Part shown: positions 1-9,601 of the stretch, piece by piece
How the letters are laid out: each line of letters begins with the position of its first letter
Position numbering within the stretch: the stretch's first letter is position 1
The notes under the pieces: generated by a model
Database searches by the model: none
Seen by the model: only the letters and a program-made list of their open reading frames with translations
Told to the model about the DNA's origin: nothing
Program-made: the position numbers and the translations under genes
From: Amycolatopsis bartoniae
GTDB lineage: Bacteria > Actinomycetota > Actinomycetes > Mycobacteriales > Pseudonocardiaceae
DNA length: 64,000 nt
Assembly: GCF_014191255.1 (NCBI RefSeq)
Contig: NZ_JACHWH010000002.1
Location: 682,001 to 746,000 of the forward strand
Direction: 5' to 3'

Positions 1-947
1 GTGTGGCCCGGCACGCCCGCCTTGCGGGAGATGGCGTGGTTGAGCAGCCTGCCCTGCGGCTTGAGCAGGTCGTACAGCGTCTTCGCGTACGTCGGCAGCA
101 TCGACTGGCCCACGTGCTCCGCCATGCCGATGCTGGAGATCGCGTCGAACGGGCCGTCGTGCACGTCCCGGTAGTCCTGGACCCGGATCTCCACCAGGTC
201 CGACAGGCCCTCCTCCGCCACGCGCTTGCGGGCGAAGTCGGCCTGCGCCTGCGACAGCGTGATACCGACCGCGTGGGCGCCGTACTCCCGCGCGGCGTGG
301 ATGACGAACGTGCCCCAGCCGCAGCCGACGTCGAGGACCCGCATGCCCTGGTGCAGCCCGAGCTTGCGGGCCACGAGGTCGACCTTCGCCGTCTGGGCGT
401 CTTCCAGCGTCTTCGCGTTGTCGTCCCAGACCGCGCACGAGTAGGTCATCGACGGGCCCAGCACGAGCGCGTAGAAGTCGTTGCCGACGTCGTAGTGGTG
501 GCTGATCGCCTCCGCGTCACGGCGCTTCGAGTGCAGCCGCCCGGCCAGCCTGATCTCCTCGGCCGGGGGCTTGGGCGGCAGGCCGAACGCCCGCAGCCGC
601 AGCCCGGTCTTGATGACGTCGCGCTTGACCGCGCCGTCCACGGCCAGCGTGCCGGACTGCGCGCCGACGACGCGTTCGAGGTGGGAAAGGCTTTCGAAGA
701 AATCGGACTCGACGTCGAGATCCCCCGACACGAAACACCGGGCGATACCGAGCTCGTTCGGCGCCCACAGCAGCCTGCGCAACGCCCGGCGGCGCCTCAG
801 CACCAGCCGCACCGGAGCGTCCGGCGGACCGGCCTCGCTCCCGTCCCAGCAGCGGATACGGAGCGGGATTGCGCTGCCCAGCACCGCACGGATCAGACCG
901 TAGACGGATTCAGCGGCAGCGTTGCGCGAGGTGACCACGTACCTCAT
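1..947 (-). CDS. Cyclopropane-fatty-acyl-phospholipid synthase family methyltransferase (3' end missing)
   Basis: SAM-dependent methyltransferase expected to add a methylene group to unsaturated acyl chains of membrane phospholipids. The ATG at 947 opens a frame that runs off the window start, giving 315 residues of a protein usually about 400-430 long. It carries the family's HHYDVGNDFY segment, a SAM-binding stretch VLDVGCGWGTF and the later SSIGMAEHVG segment, in family order. The N-terminal part (about 1-110) is the less conserved lipid-interacting region. It lies downstream of pyc on the same strand but is cut off from it by a strong terminator hairpin, so it probably has its own promoter in 948-1014. 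The family is clear; whether it is a true CFA synthase or a relative with another acyl substrate cannot be read. Confidence 0.9.
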   Translation of the reverse strand, partial: MRYVVTSRNAAAESVYGLIRAVLGSAIPLRIRCWDGSEAGPPDAPVRLVLRRRRALRRLLWAPNELGIARCFVSGDLDVESDFFESLSHLERVVGAQSGTLAVDGAVKRDVIKTGLRLRAFGLPPKPPAEEIRLAGRLHSKRRDAEAISHHYDVGNDFYALVLGPSMTYSCAVWDDNAKTLEDAQTAKVDLVARKLGLHQGMRVLDVGCGWGTFVIHAAREYGAHAVGITLSQAQADFARKRVAEEGLSDLVEIRVQDYRDVHDGPFDAISSIGMAEHVGQSMLPTYAKTLYDLLKPQGRLLNHAISRKAGVPGH

Positions 948-1014
948 TCAAGCACTTACCGGGACTTCACGCCCATACCCGCGAGGCTGATTCGCCCGAA
1001 CTGCCGGAATCGGA

Positions 1015-1059
1015 GGCCGTGTACTTTCCCACAGGAAATCCGCGGGAAAGTACACGGCC
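1015..1059 (-). terminator. pyc transcription terminator hairpin
   Basis: Perfect 16-bp inverted repeat (arms 1015-1030 and 1044-1059) around a 13-nt loop, starting 7 bp after the pyc stop codon. There is no clear T-run on either side, as is common for actinobacterial terminators. It separates pyc from the CFA-synthase gene on the same strand. Confidence 0.8.
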
Positions 1060-1065
1060 GTTCTG

Positions 1066-4000
1066 CTACTCCAGCACCAGGAGGAGGTCGCCGCCCTCGA
1101 CCTGCTGGACCGAGTTGATGGCGAGCCTGCCCACCTTGCCGCCCGTCGCGGCGGTGATCGACGCCTCCATCTTCATCGCCTCGATCGTGGCCACCGTGGC
1201 GCCCGCGGCCACCTCGTCACCCTCCCGCACGGACAGCGTGACGACCCCGGCGAACGGCGCGGCGACGTGCTTCGGGTTGCCCTTGTCGGCCTTCTCCGCC
1301 GCCGGCAGGTCCGACGCCACCGAGCGGTCGCGCACCTGGATCGGCCGCAGCTGTCCGTTGAGGCTGGACATCACCGTGCGCATGCCGCGCTCGTCGGCCT
1401 CGCCGATGGCCTCCAGCTCGATGAGCAGCCGTACGCCCGGTTCGAGGTCCACCTGGTACTCCTCCCCCGGGCGCAGCCCGTAGAAGAAGTCCTTGCTCGG
1501 CAGCACGCTCGTGTCGCCGTACGCCTCGCGGTGCGCCTCGAACTCCTTCGTCGGCGCCGGGAACAGCAGCCGGTTGAGCGTCCGGCGCCGGTCGTTCGCC
1601 AGCCCTTCGCGGTCCTCGGCGGACAGCTCGGTCTCCGGCTTCGGCTCGGCGCGGCCTTCGAGCGCCTTGGTGCGGAACGGCTCCGGCCAGCCGCCGGGCG
1701 GGTCGCCCAGCTCGCCGCGCAGGAAGCCGATCACCGAGTCCGGAATGTCGTACTTGTTCGGCTCCGCCTCGAACTTCTCCGGCGACACCCCGGCGCCGAC
1801 GAGGTGCAGCGCGAGGTCACCGACCACCTTGGACGAAGGCGTGACCTTCACCAGGTGGCCGAGGATCCGGTCGGCGGCTGCGTACATCGCCTCGATGTCC
1901 TCGAACCGGTCGCCGAGGCCGAGCGCGCGGGCCTGCGTGCGCAGGTTGGACAGCTGCCCGCCGGGGATCTCGTGGTCGTACACGCGGCCGGTCGGCGAGG
2001 CGAGCCCCGCCTCGAACGGCGCGTAGATCTTGCGCACGATCTCCCAGTACGGCTCCAGGTTCCCGACTGCCCGCAGGCTCAGGCCCGTCGGCCGCTCGGA
2101 GTGGTCGGTCGCCGCGACGATCGCCGACAGCGACGGCTGCGACGTGGTGCCCGCCATCGACGCCACCGCACCGTCCACCGCGTCCGCACCCGCGCCGATC
2201 GCCGCGAGGTACGTGCCCAGCTGGCCGCCTGCGGTGTCGTGGGTGTGGATGTGCACCGGCAGGTCGAACTCCTTGCGCAGCGCGGAAACCAGCTTCGCCG
2301 CGGCGGGTGCGCGCAGCAGGCCCGCCATGTCCTTGATGGCGAGCACGTGCGCCCCGGCGCCGACGATCTGCTCGGCGAGCTTCAGGTAGTAGTCCAATGT
2401 GTACAGCTTCTCGGCCGGGTCCGAGAGGTCCGAGGTGTAGCAGAGGGCGACCTCGGCGACGGCCTTGCCGGTCTCGCGCACCGCCTCGATGGCGGGCCGC
2501 ATCTGCTCGACGTCGTTGAGGGCGTCGAAGATGCGGAAGATGTCGATGCCGGTGTTGGTGGCCTCTTCGACGAAGGCGTTGGTCACCTCCGTCGGGTACG
2601 GCGTGTAGCCGACGGTGTTACGCCCGCGCAGCAGCATCTGCAGGCAGATGTTCGGCACGGCCTCACGCAGCCGCGCGAGCCGCTCCCACGGGTCCTCGGC
2701 GAGGAACCGCAGCGCGACGTCGTAGGTCGCGCCGCCCCAGCACTCCAGCGACAGCAGCTGCGGCAGGGTGTGCGCGACGGCCGGGGCCACGGCGAGCAGA
2801 TCCTTCGTGCGCACGCGCGTGGCGAGCAGGGACTGGTGCGCGTCGCGGAACGTCGTGTCGGTGACGCCGACCGTCGGGGACTCCCGCATCCAGCGTGCGA
2901 AGCCCTCCGGGCCCAGCTCGGTGAGCTTCTGCTTCGACCCGGCGGCGGGCTCGCCGTTCGGCACCTCCGGCAGCTTGCTCGCCGGGTCGACGAGCCGCGG
3001 GCGGTCGCCGTGCGGCTTGTTGACCGTGACGTCCGCGAGGTACGTCAGCAGGCGCGTGCCGCGGTCGGCGGAGTGCCGCGCGGTGAGCAGGTGCGGGCGC
3101 TCCTCGATGAACGACGTGGTGACACGGCCGTTGCGGAAGTCCTCGTCGTCCAGCACCGCCTGCAGGAACGGGATGTTCGTGGCGACCCCGCGGATGCGGA
3201 ACTCCGCCAGCGCCCGGCGGGCGCGGTTCGCCGCGGTCTTGAAGTCCCGCCCGCGGCAGGTGAGCTTGACGAGCATCGAGTCGAAGTGGGCGCTGATCTC
3301 CGTGCCCGCGAAGGCGGTACCGCCGTCGAGCCGGATGCCGGAACCACCGGGCGAGCGGTAGGCGCTGATCATCCCGGTGTCCGGGCGGAACCCGTTCGCC
3401 GGGTCCTCGGTGGTGATGCGGCACTGCATCGCCGCGCCACGCAGGTAGACCTTGTCCTGCGACAGGCCGAGGTCCGCCAGCGTCTCGCCGGACGCGATGC
3501 GCATCTGCGACTGCACGAGGTCGACGTCGGTGACCTCCTCGGTGACCGTGTGCTCGACCTGGATGCGCGGGTTCATCTCGATGAAGTGGTGCTGCCCCTG
3601 CTTGTCGAGCAGGAACTCCACGGTGCCCGCGTTGCGGTAGCCGATCTTGCGGGCGAACGCGACGGCGTCGTTGCAGATCCGTTCGCGCAGCTCCGGGTCG
3701 AGGTTCGGCGCCGGGGCCAGCTCGATGACCTTCTGGTGGCGCCGCTGCACGGAGCAGTCGCGCTCGAAGAGGTGAATGACGTTGCCCTCGCCATCCGCGA
3801 GGATCTGCACCTCGATGTGCCGCGGGTCGACGACGGCCTTCTCCAGGAACACCGTCGGGTCGCCGAACGCGGACTCGGCCTCGCGCGCGGCGGCTTCGAT
3901 CGACTCGCGCAGGTTCGCCGGGTCGTCGACGCGCCGCATCCCGCGGCCACCGCCACCGGCGACGGCCTTGACGAAGACCGGGAAGCCGATCTCGTCGGCG

Positions 4001-4440
4001 GCGGCCACGAGGGCGTCCACATCGGTCGACGGCTGGGACGAGCCGAGCACGGGCACGCCGGCGTCGCGGGCGGCGGCCACGGCGCGGGCCTTGTTGCCGG
4101 TCAGTTCGAGGATCTGCGCGCTGGGGCCGATGAAGGTGATCCCGGCCTGTTCACAGGCCAGCGCGAGATCGGGGTTCTCGGACAGGAAACCGTAACCGGG
4201 GTAGATGGCGTCGGCCCCGGCCTTCCTCGCCGCGCCGACGATCTCGTCGACCGACAGGTAGGCACGCACCGGGTGGCCCTCGACGCCGATTTCGTAGGCT
4301 TCGTCGGCCTTCAGCCGGTGCAGTGAGTTGCGATCCTCGTACGGGAACACCGCCACCGTGCCCGCGCCCAGCTCATAGCCGGCGCGGAAGGCACGGATGG
4401 CGATCTCACCACGGTTGGCGACGAGTACCTTCCGGAACAT
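1066..4440 (-). CDS. pyc: Pyruvate carboxylase
   Basis: Biotin-dependent carboxylation of pyruvate to oxaloacetate, refilling the TCA cycle in the cytoplasm. The 1124-residue length is normal for the single-chain alpha4 enzyme. Order of domains: biotin carboxylase/ATP-grasp (about 1-460, starting MFRKVLVANRGEIA, with glycine-rich loop GGGGRGMR and FIEMNPRIQVEHTVTE), DmpG/HMGL-like carboxyltransferase (about 530-800, with TFRDAHQSLLATR and IHTHDTAGG), the PYC/OADA conserved domain, and a C-terminal biotinyl domain with EAMKMEAS, where Lys1090 is the expected biotinylation site. The start ATG at 4440 fits the family's N-terminus. It matches pca in the mycobacterial block upstream of recG. A strong hairpin follows the stop. 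Confidence 0.98.
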   Translation of the reverse strand: MFRKVLVANRGEIAIRAFRAGYELGAGTVAVFPYEDRNSLHRLKADEAYEIGVEGHPVRAYLSVDEIVGAARKAGADAIYPGYGFLSENPDLALACEQAGITFIGPSAQILELTGNKARAVAAARDAGVPVLGSSQPSTDVDALVAAADEIGFPVFVKAVAGGGGRGMRRVDDPANLRESIEAAAREAESAFGDPTVFLEKAVVDPRHIEVQILADGEGNVIHLFERDCSVQRRHQKVIELAPAPNLDPELRERICNDAVAFARKIGYRNAGTVEFLLDKQGQHHFIEMNPRIQVEHTVTEEVTDVDLVQSQMRIASGETLADLGLSQDKVYLRGAAMQCRITTEDPANGFRPDTGMISAYRSPGGSGIRLDGGTAFAGTEISAHFDSMLVKLTCRGRDFKTAANRARRALAEFRIRGVATNIPFLQAVLDDEDFRNGRVTTSFIEERPHLLTARHSADRGTRLLTYLADVTVNKPHGDRPRLVDPASKLPEVPNGEPAAGSKQKLTELGPEGFARWMRESPTVGVTDTTFRDAHQSLLATRVRTKDLLAVAPAVAHTLPQLLSLECWGGATYDVALRFLAEDPWERLARLREAVPNICLQMLLRGRNTVGYTPYPTEVTNAFVEEATNTGIDIFRIFDALNDVEQMRPAIEAVRETGKAVAEVALCYTSDLSDPAEKLYTLDYYLKLAEQIVGAGAHVLAIKDMAGLLRAPAAAKLVSALRKEFDLPVHIHTHDTAGGQLGTYLAAIGAGADAVDGAVASMAGTTSQPSLSAIVAATDHSERPTGLSLRAVGNLEPYWEIVRKIYAPFEAGLASPTGRVYDHEIPGGQLSNLRTQARALGLGDRFEDIEAMYAAADRILGHLVKVTPSSKVVGDLALHLVGAGVSPEKFEAEPNKYDIPDSVIGFLRGELGDPPGGWPEPFRTKALEGRAEPKPETELSAEDREGLANDRRRTLNRLLFPAPTKEFEAHREAYGDTSVLPSKDFFYGLRPGEEYQVDLEPGVRLLIELEAIGEADERGMRTVMSSLNGQLRPIQVRDRSVASDLPAAEKADKGNPKHVAAPFAGVVTLSVREGDEVAAGATVATIEAMKMEASITAATGGKVGRLAINSVQQVEGGDLLLVLE

Positions 4441-4532
4441 GCCCGGTCCTTCCTCTGGCGTACGGATCGGTGGAGGGCTGACGTTACCTTGCCGATCCCG
4501 TCACGCGGGAGTTCAGTCCCGGGTGATGGACG

Positions 4533-5471
4533 TCATTGAGCTTCGGAAACGTTCTCGGAAACGGTGCAGAGAAGCCGGTTCGGGGTGCCCTGCGGGACGC
4601 CCGTCAGGACGTTCGCCGTGGCGTTCCTGACGAGCGCCGCGGTGACCTCCGCTGGGGTTGCGGACGGGTGCTCGGCGCGGTAGAGGGCTGCCGCGCCCGC
4701 GACGAACGCCGCCGCCATCGAGGTGCCCGACGTGTTCACCGGGCCGGACGGCGAGCTCGACGGGATGTCCACCCCGGGCGCGTACAGGTCGAGGCCCGCG
4801 CCGAAGTTCGACTTCGGCGACACCGCGCCGCTGGAGTCCATCGCGCCCACCGTCAGCACGTCCGGCACGCGGCCGGGCGACGTCGTCGAGACGTCCGCGG
4901 CGTTCCAGCCCGCGGGCACCACCACCGGCATCGCCGCGGCCAGTGTCTGCACCGCCTTGTCGAGCTGGTCGTTCGCGGGGCCGCCGATGCCGAGCACGGC
5001 CACCGCGGGCTGCTTCGCGTTCTGCGCGACCCACCCGATTCCCGAGATGATGTTCAGCAGGTTGCCGTTCCCGCTGTTGTCGAGCACCTTCACCGGAACG
5101 ATGCGCACGCCCTTCGCGACGCCGTACGTCTGCCCGCCGAGGATGCTCGCCAGCCGCGTGCCGTCGCCGTTGCCGTCGGTGGTGTCGGTGTTGCCGTCGA
5201 CGAAGTTCTGCCCCGCTTCGACCCGGGCGCCGAACTCCGCCTGCGTCCCGTCGACACCCGTGTCGATGACGTACACCGTCACCTGGTCGGCCGTCGTGTC
5301 GTAGCGGTAGAGGTGGTCGGTGGCCCCGTCGCGCTGGTCGATGCGATCCAGGCCCCAGCTCGGCGGGTTGTCCTGCCTGCCGGATTCGGCCAGTGCGGGA
5401 GCGGCCGCCGTCAGCGTGGCGGCGACGGTCAGGAGCAACGAGATCGCGGTACGCGCCGGAAACCTGTTCAC
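4533..5471 (-). CDS. Subtilase (S8)-fold secreted protein with catalytic His replaced
   Basis: S8 peptidase-fold protein of 312 residues with a Sec signal peptide (1-28, cleavage after ALA). The Asp motif is intact (VIDTGVDG, Asp70) and so is the Ser motif (NTSGTSMAAAF, Ser251). The His motif, normally NGHGTHVAG, reads NGDGTRLAS, so Asp103 stands where the catalytic His should be and Arg106 replaces the second His. The oxyanion-hole Asn region (usually AAGN) reads PAGWN. On family knowledge the triad is broken, so this is probably a non-proteolytic pseudo-enzyme, perhaps a binding or regulatory protein; an unusual active site cannot be excluded. The start is GTG at 5471. No inhibitor I9 propeptide is obvious, although residues 30-60 could be a short one. 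Confidence 0.88.
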   Translation of the reverse strand: MNRFPARTAISLLLTVAATLTAAAPALAESGRQDNPPSWGLDRIDQRDGATDHLYRYDTTADQVTVYVIDTGVDGTQAEFGARVEAGQNFVDGNTDTTDGNGDGTRLASILGGQTYGVAKGVRIVPVKVLDNSGNGNLLNIISGIGWVAQNAKQPAVAVLGIGGPANDQLDKAVQTLAAAMPVVVPAGWNAADVSTTSPGRVPDVLTVGAMDSSGAVSPKSNFGAGLDLYAPGVDIPSSSPSGPVNTSGTSMAAAFVAGAAALYRAEHPSATPAEVTAALVRNATANVLTGVPQGTPNRLLCTVSENVSEAQ

Positions 5472-5528
5472 ATCCGCAGGGTGACCCGCTCACCCACAAG
5501 GCACAAACGCTGTCCCACTATCGGGCGG

Positions 5529-7682
5529 TCAGGACTTCTCCAGGTACTCCGCCCGCTCGCCGTCGACCACCGCCGCCACCAGGTCCGCCAGCCCGGGGTG
5601 GTCCGTCAGCGCCGGGTCCTCCGCCACGATCTCCTGCGCCCGCAGGCGCGCCTCGGCGATCGTCTCCTCGTCCCGCAGCAGCGACAGCAGCTTGAGGCTC
5701 GACCGCTTGCCCGACTGGGCGGCGCCGAGGATGTCGCCTTCCCGGCGCAGTTCCAGGTCCAGGCGCGAAAGCTCGAAGCCGTCGGTGGTGGACTCGACCG
5801 CGTTCAGCCGCTCCCGAGTGAACGTGCCGTCGAGCGCCTCGGTGACCAGCAGGCACAGCCCGGCCACGCTGCCCCGCCCGACGCGGCCGCGCAGCTGGTG
5901 CAGCTGGCTCACGCCGAACCGGTCCGCGTCCATGATCACCATCGCGGTCGCGTTGGGCACGTTGACACCGACCTCGATCACCGTGGTGGCCACCAGCACG
6001 TCGAGCTTCCCGGCGGCGAAGGCGCGCATCACCGCGTCCTTCTCGTCGGCGGCGAGCCGGCCGTGCAGGATCCCGATCCGCAGCCCCGCGAGCGGCCCGG
6101 CCTCCAGCTCGGCCGCCACGTCGAGCACCGCGAGCGGCGGGCGCTTGTCGCTCTTGTCCGACGGCGGCTCGTCACCGATCCGCGGGCACACCACGTACGC
6201 CTGGTGCCCCTTCGCGACCTCCTCGCGCACCCGCTGCCACACCCTGTCCAGCCACGCGGGCTTCTCGGCGACGGGCACGACGGTGGTGGAGATCGGCGAG
6301 CGGCCGACCGGCATCACGCGCAGCGCCGACGTCTCCAGGTCGCCGTACACGGTCATCGCGACCGTGCGGGGAATCGGCGTCGCGGTCATCACCAGCACGT
6401 GCGGGCTCGTGTCGTTCGCACCCCGCGTACGCAGCGCGTCCCGCTGCTCGACGCCGAAGCGGTGCTGCTCGTCGACCACCACGAACCCGAGGTCGGCGAA
6501 GGACACCGTGTCCTGGATCAGCGCGTGCGTGCCGACCACGATGCCCGCCGCGCCGCTCGCCGCGTCCAGCAGCGCCTGCTTGCGCTCCTTCGCGGGCATC
6601 GAACCGGTGAGCAGGGTGATCTTCGTGGCCTGCTCCGCCGCGCCCAGCTCGCCCGCCTGGCCGAGCTCGCCCAGCATCTCCCGCAGCGAGCGCGCGTGCT
6701 GCGCGGCGAGGACCTCGGTGGGCGCGAGCATCGCGGCCTGGCGCCCGGAGTCGACGACCTGGAGCATCGCCCGCAGCGCGACGACGGTCTTGCCGCTGCC
6801 GACCTCGCCCTGCAGCAGCCGGTTCATCGGGTGCTCGCGCTCCAGATCCGCCGCGATGTGGTCGCCCACCTCGCGCTGCCCGCTGGTCAGCTCGAACGGC
6901 AACCGCTGGTCGAACGCTTCGAGGAGACCGCCCGGCTTCGGCGGGCACGCGGGCGCGGGCCGCGACACCGTGGAGAACCGGCGCTGCGCGAAGATCAGCT
7001 GGATCGCCATCGCCTCGTCCCACTTGAGCCGCTCGCGCGCGGCGTCGAGGGCGCGCTGGTCCTGCGGGCGGTGGATGGCGTGCAGCGCGTCGAACAGTTC
7101 GAGGAAGCCGTAGCGCTTGCGCAGCGCCTGCGGCATCGGGTCCTCCTCGCGCTCCAGCGTGTCCAGCACCTGCCGGACGCACCGCGCGATGGACCACGAC
7201 GGCACGCCCGACGCCGCCGGGTAGACGGGGATGATCGCGCCGACGAAGTCGTCCATGGCGCTCTCGTTGTTCTCGTCGAGCATCTGGTACTCGGGGTTCG
7301 CGAGCTGCAGCTTGTTGCGGAACGCGGTGACCTTGCCCGCGAACAGGCCCGTCTTGCCCAGCTGCAGCTCCCGCTCGCGCTGGTGGGCATTGCCGAAGAA
7401 CGCGCACTCCAGCCTGCGCTGCCCGTCGGTGATGGTCATTTCGAGGATCCAGCCGGGCTTGTTGCGCATCCGGCGCTTGTTGACCTTCTCGATGCGCGCC
7501 ATGACGGTGGCGTGCTCGCCGATCTCCAGGCCCGCGATGTTCGTCAGCTCGCCGCGCTCGGCGTAGCGGCGCGGGTAGTGGCGCAGCAGGTCGGCGACGG
7601 TCACGATGCCCAGCGCCTCGTCCAGCGCCGTCGCCGTCTTCTTGCCCAGCAACGAGGTCAGCTTGTCGCCAAGGACTGTCAT
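5529..7682 (-). CDS. recG: ATP-dependent DNA helicase RecG
   Basis: Superfamily 2 helicase that remodels stalled replication forks and branch-migrates Holliday junctions. The 717-residue protein has the N-terminal OB-fold wedge domain (about 50-145), the helicase core with Walker A GEVGSGKT (292-299), motif Ia PTEVLAAQH, the DEQH box (404-407, the RecG form of DEAH), motif III TATPIPRT and motif VI QLRGRVGR, then the C-terminal RecG extension. The DAK2 gene upstream ends only 3 bp before this ATG, so the two are almost certainly co-transcribed, as in mycobacteria. RecG is intact by length and motifs. Confidence 0.97.
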   Translation of the reverse strand: MTVLGDKLTSLLGKKTATALDEALGIVTVADLLRHYPRRYAERGELTNIAGLEIGEHATVMARIEKVNKRRMRNKPGWILEMTITDGQRRLECAFFGNAHQRERELQLGKTGLFAGKVTAFRNKLQLANPEYQMLDENNESAMDDFVGAIIPVYPAASGVPSWSIARCVRQVLDTLEREEDPMPQALRKRYGFLELFDALHAIHRPQDQRALDAARERLKWDEAMAIQLIFAQRRFSTVSRPAPACPPKPGGLLEAFDQRLPFELTSGQREVGDHIAADLEREHPMNRLLQGEVGSGKTVVALRAMLQVVDSGRQAAMLAPTEVLAAQHARSLREMLGELGQAGELGAAEQATKITLLTGSMPAKERKQALLDAASGAAGIVVGTHALIQDTVSFADLGFVVVDEQHRFGVEQRDALRTRGANDTSPHVLVMTATPIPRTVAMTVYGDLETSALRVMPVGRSPISTTVVPVAEKPAWLDRVWQRVREEVAKGHQAYVVCPRIGDEPPSDKSDKRPPLAVLDVAAELEAGPLAGLRIGILHGRLAADEKDAVMRAFAAGKLDVLVATTVIEVGVNVPNATAMVIMDADRFGVSQLHQLRGRVGRGSVAGLCLLVTEALDGTFTRERLNAVESTTDGFELSRLDLELRREGDILGAAQSGKRSSLKLLSLLRDEETIAEARLRAQEIVAEDPALTDHPGLADLVAAVVDGERAEYLEKS

Positions 7683-7685
7683 TTC

Positions 7686-9263
7686 CTACTCCACGCCGAT
7701 CAGCAGCACCGCTTCGGTCTGGCCGCCGGGATAGCTCACGAACTCGACCTCCGGCCGTTCCTCGCACAGCAGGTCCGCCAGCTCCCCCGCCACCCCTTCG
7801 GGCGCCGCGGCACCGGTCAGCACGGTGACCAGCTCGCCGCCGACCGCGAGCATCCGCCGCAGCACGGTCATCGCCGCGGTGACCAGGTTCTCCTCCGTCG
7901 ACGGCTCCACCAGCACGACCTCGCCGTCGACGAAGCCGATGAGGTCGCCGGGGTGCGCCGGCCCCACCCAGGTTAACGACTCCTCCTGCGCGACCACGAG
8001 CTCGCCACGCCGCGTCGCCGCGGCCGCCTCGGCCATCGCCACCACGTCGTCGTTCACCCGGCGCGCCGGGTCGTGCACGGCGAGCGCGGCCAGCACCTGC
8101 ACCGGGGAAGCACACGGGATCACGACCACCTCGCGGTCGCCGATCATGGCGTGCCCGGCCGTCGCGTCGGCGGCTTCGGTGAGGTCCATGCCGCCGGGGA
8201 GGATCGTGACGTGCCCGACCGCGCGCTCGGTGACGAGGCCCAGCATCTCCTCGACGCTGGGCTTCGCGTCCTGAGGGGCCGCGAGGACCGCGACGCCCTC
8301 TTCGCGCAGCAGTTCGGCCAGCTCGTCGCCGCGCACGACGGCGACGACAGCGCGGTCCGGCCCCGCCGGGGCCTCGATCGGGACGGGCGTGATCAGCGGC
8401 TCGACGCGGATCCGCCGGGGACGGCCGAGGGCGAGGCCCGCTTCGATGGCGGCGCCGATGTCGGCGCAGTGCACGTGGACGGCGTACGCGCCCGAGCCGT
8501 CTCCCGCGACGGTGACGCTGTCACCGAGGCCGCTCAACGTGTGCCGCAACCCGGGCAGGTCGGCTTCCGCGGCGTCTTCGAGCAGGTACATGACCTCCCA
8601 CGCGTACGGCGCGGGCTCGGCGTCCTCGGACTCCGAGTGCGCTTCGCACGAGTGGACCGGCTCGGTGGCCGTCCCCAGGACGACCCCGGCGAGCGCGTCG
8701 AGAACGGCGACGAGCCCGCGCGCGCCCGCGTCGACGACACCGGCGGAGGCGAGAACGGGCAGCTGCTGCGGAGTCTGTTCGAGAGCGGCCGAGGCGGCCT
8801 TCGCGGCTGTCGTGACGACGTCGTGGAGGTCGGTGCTCTCGACGGTGGTGGCCACGGCGTGCAGGACGGTGAGCATCGTGCCCGCGACCGGCCGGGCGAC
8901 CGCATCGGTGGCGACGCGGTCGGCGTGCACCAGTGCGTCGGCGAGCGCGGGGCCGTCCAGCTCGGGCTTGCCGCCGGCGGCTTCGGCCAGGCCGCGCAGG
9001 ACCTGCGAGAGGATGACGCCGGAGTTGCCGCGGGCGCTGCGCACCGCGCCGCGGGCGAGCTGGGCCAGTGCCTCGGACGCGCTCTCGGGTGCGGGGGTCA
9101 GCGCGTTGCGGGCGCCGGTCATCGTGTGGAGGAGGTTGGAGCCGGTGTCGGAGTCGGCCACCGGGTAGACGTTGATGCCGTTGATGGCCGGGCGCAGCAC
9201 GTCGAGGCTGTGCACACACGCCGACGCCCAGGCCACCACCGCAGCCCCGTCCAACGCCCGCAC
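7686..9263 (-). CDS. DAK2 (DhaL-type) domain protein, fatty-acid-kinase-like (YloV/FakA family)
   Basis: Protein of 525 residues. The N-terminal DhaL-like nucleotide-binding domain (about 1-200) carries the metal/ATP motif NVYPVADSDTGSNLLHT and the ARGNSGVILSQ segment. The C-terminal part (about 210-525) matches the DUF1949/FakA-type domain with VTILPGG and the final EVVSYPGGQ-like segment. In Firmicutes FakA phosphorylates FakB-bound fatty acids; in actinobacteria the homologue sits next to recG but its substrate is not established. The gene is followed 3 bp later by recG. It is divergent from rpmB, with 132 bp between starts. Confidence 0.9.
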   Translation of the reverse strand: MRALDGAAVVAWASACVHSLDVLRPAINGINVYPVADSDTGSNLLHTMTGARNALTPAPESASEALAQLARGAVRSARGNSGVILSQVLRGLAEAAGGKPELDGPALADALVHADRVATDAVARPVAGTMLTVLHAVATTVESTDLHDVVTTAAKAASAALEQTPQQLPVLASAGVVDAGARGLVAVLDALAGVVLGTATEPVHSCEAHSESEDAEPAPYAWEVMYLLEDAAEADLPGLRHTLSGLGDSVTVAGDGSGAYAVHVHCADIGAAIEAGLALGRPRRIRVEPLITPVPIEAPAGPDRAVVAVVRGDELAELLREEGVAVLAAPQDAKPSVEEMLGLVTERAVGHVTILPGGMDLTEAADATAGHAMIGDREVVVIPCASPVQVLAALAVHDPARRVNDDVVAMAEAAAATRRGELVVAQEESLTWVGPAHPGDLIGFVDGEVVLVEPSTEENLVTAAMTVLRRMLAVGGELVTVLTGAAAPEGVAGELADLLCEERPEVEFVSYPGGQTEAVLLIGVE

Positions 9264-9327
9264 GTCCGCCTCCCTCCCGTTCCCGGCAGCGTATCGACCC
9301 GGGCGCGGAAGGCATCAACGCACTAGT

Positions 9328-9333
9328 TACTAT
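9328..9333 (+). promoter_or_regulatory. Possible -10 element of rpmB
   Basis: TACTAT hexamer in an otherwise GC-rich 132-bp divergent spacer, about 63 bp upstream of the rpmB start. A convincing -35 is not visible, so the call rests on AT content and position only. Confidence 0.35.
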
Positions 9334-9395
9334 GGTCGAGTTGCCCGGCCCCGCTGGGCGTGGTTTGTCTTCCCTGATCGTCAAAGGAGTTCGAC

Positions 9396-9587
9396 GTGGC
9401 TGCCGTGTGCGACGTCTGTGGCAAGGGACCGGGCTTCGGCAAGTCCGTCTCGCACTCCCACCGGCGTACCAACCGCCGCTGGAACCCGAACATCCAGACC
9501 GTCCATGCCAAGGTCGGTGTGTCCCAGCGCAAGCGCCTGAACGTGTGCACCTCGTGCCTCAAGGCCGGCAAGGTCGTGCGGGGCTGA
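9396..9587 (+). CDS. rpmB: 50S ribosomal protein L28, zinc-ribbon form
   Basis: Small basic ribosomal protein of 63 residues. It has two CxxC pairs (Cys5/Cys8 and Cys51/Cys54), so it is the zinc-binding C+ paralogue used when zinc is sufficient. Core segments [20 protein letters not shown] and the [13 protein letters not shown] tail are typical. The start is GTG at 9396 with AAAGGAG 6 bp upstream, which decides the start. Actinobacteria often carry a second, Cys-free L28 under Zur control elsewhere; none is seen here. A classical terminator follows. Confidence 0.97.
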   Translation: MAAVCDVCGKGPGFGKSVSHSHRRTNRRWNPNIQTVHAKVGVSQRKRLNVCTSCLKAGKVVRG

Positions 9588-9601
9588 TCCCCTGGCTTCC
9601 G

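Noticed and set aside
1267-4326. A 1019-codon open frame on the plus strand opposite pyc
   Set aside because: Low-complexity Arg/Val/Leu translation without any domain; it mirrors the codon structure of pyc, as expected at high GC.
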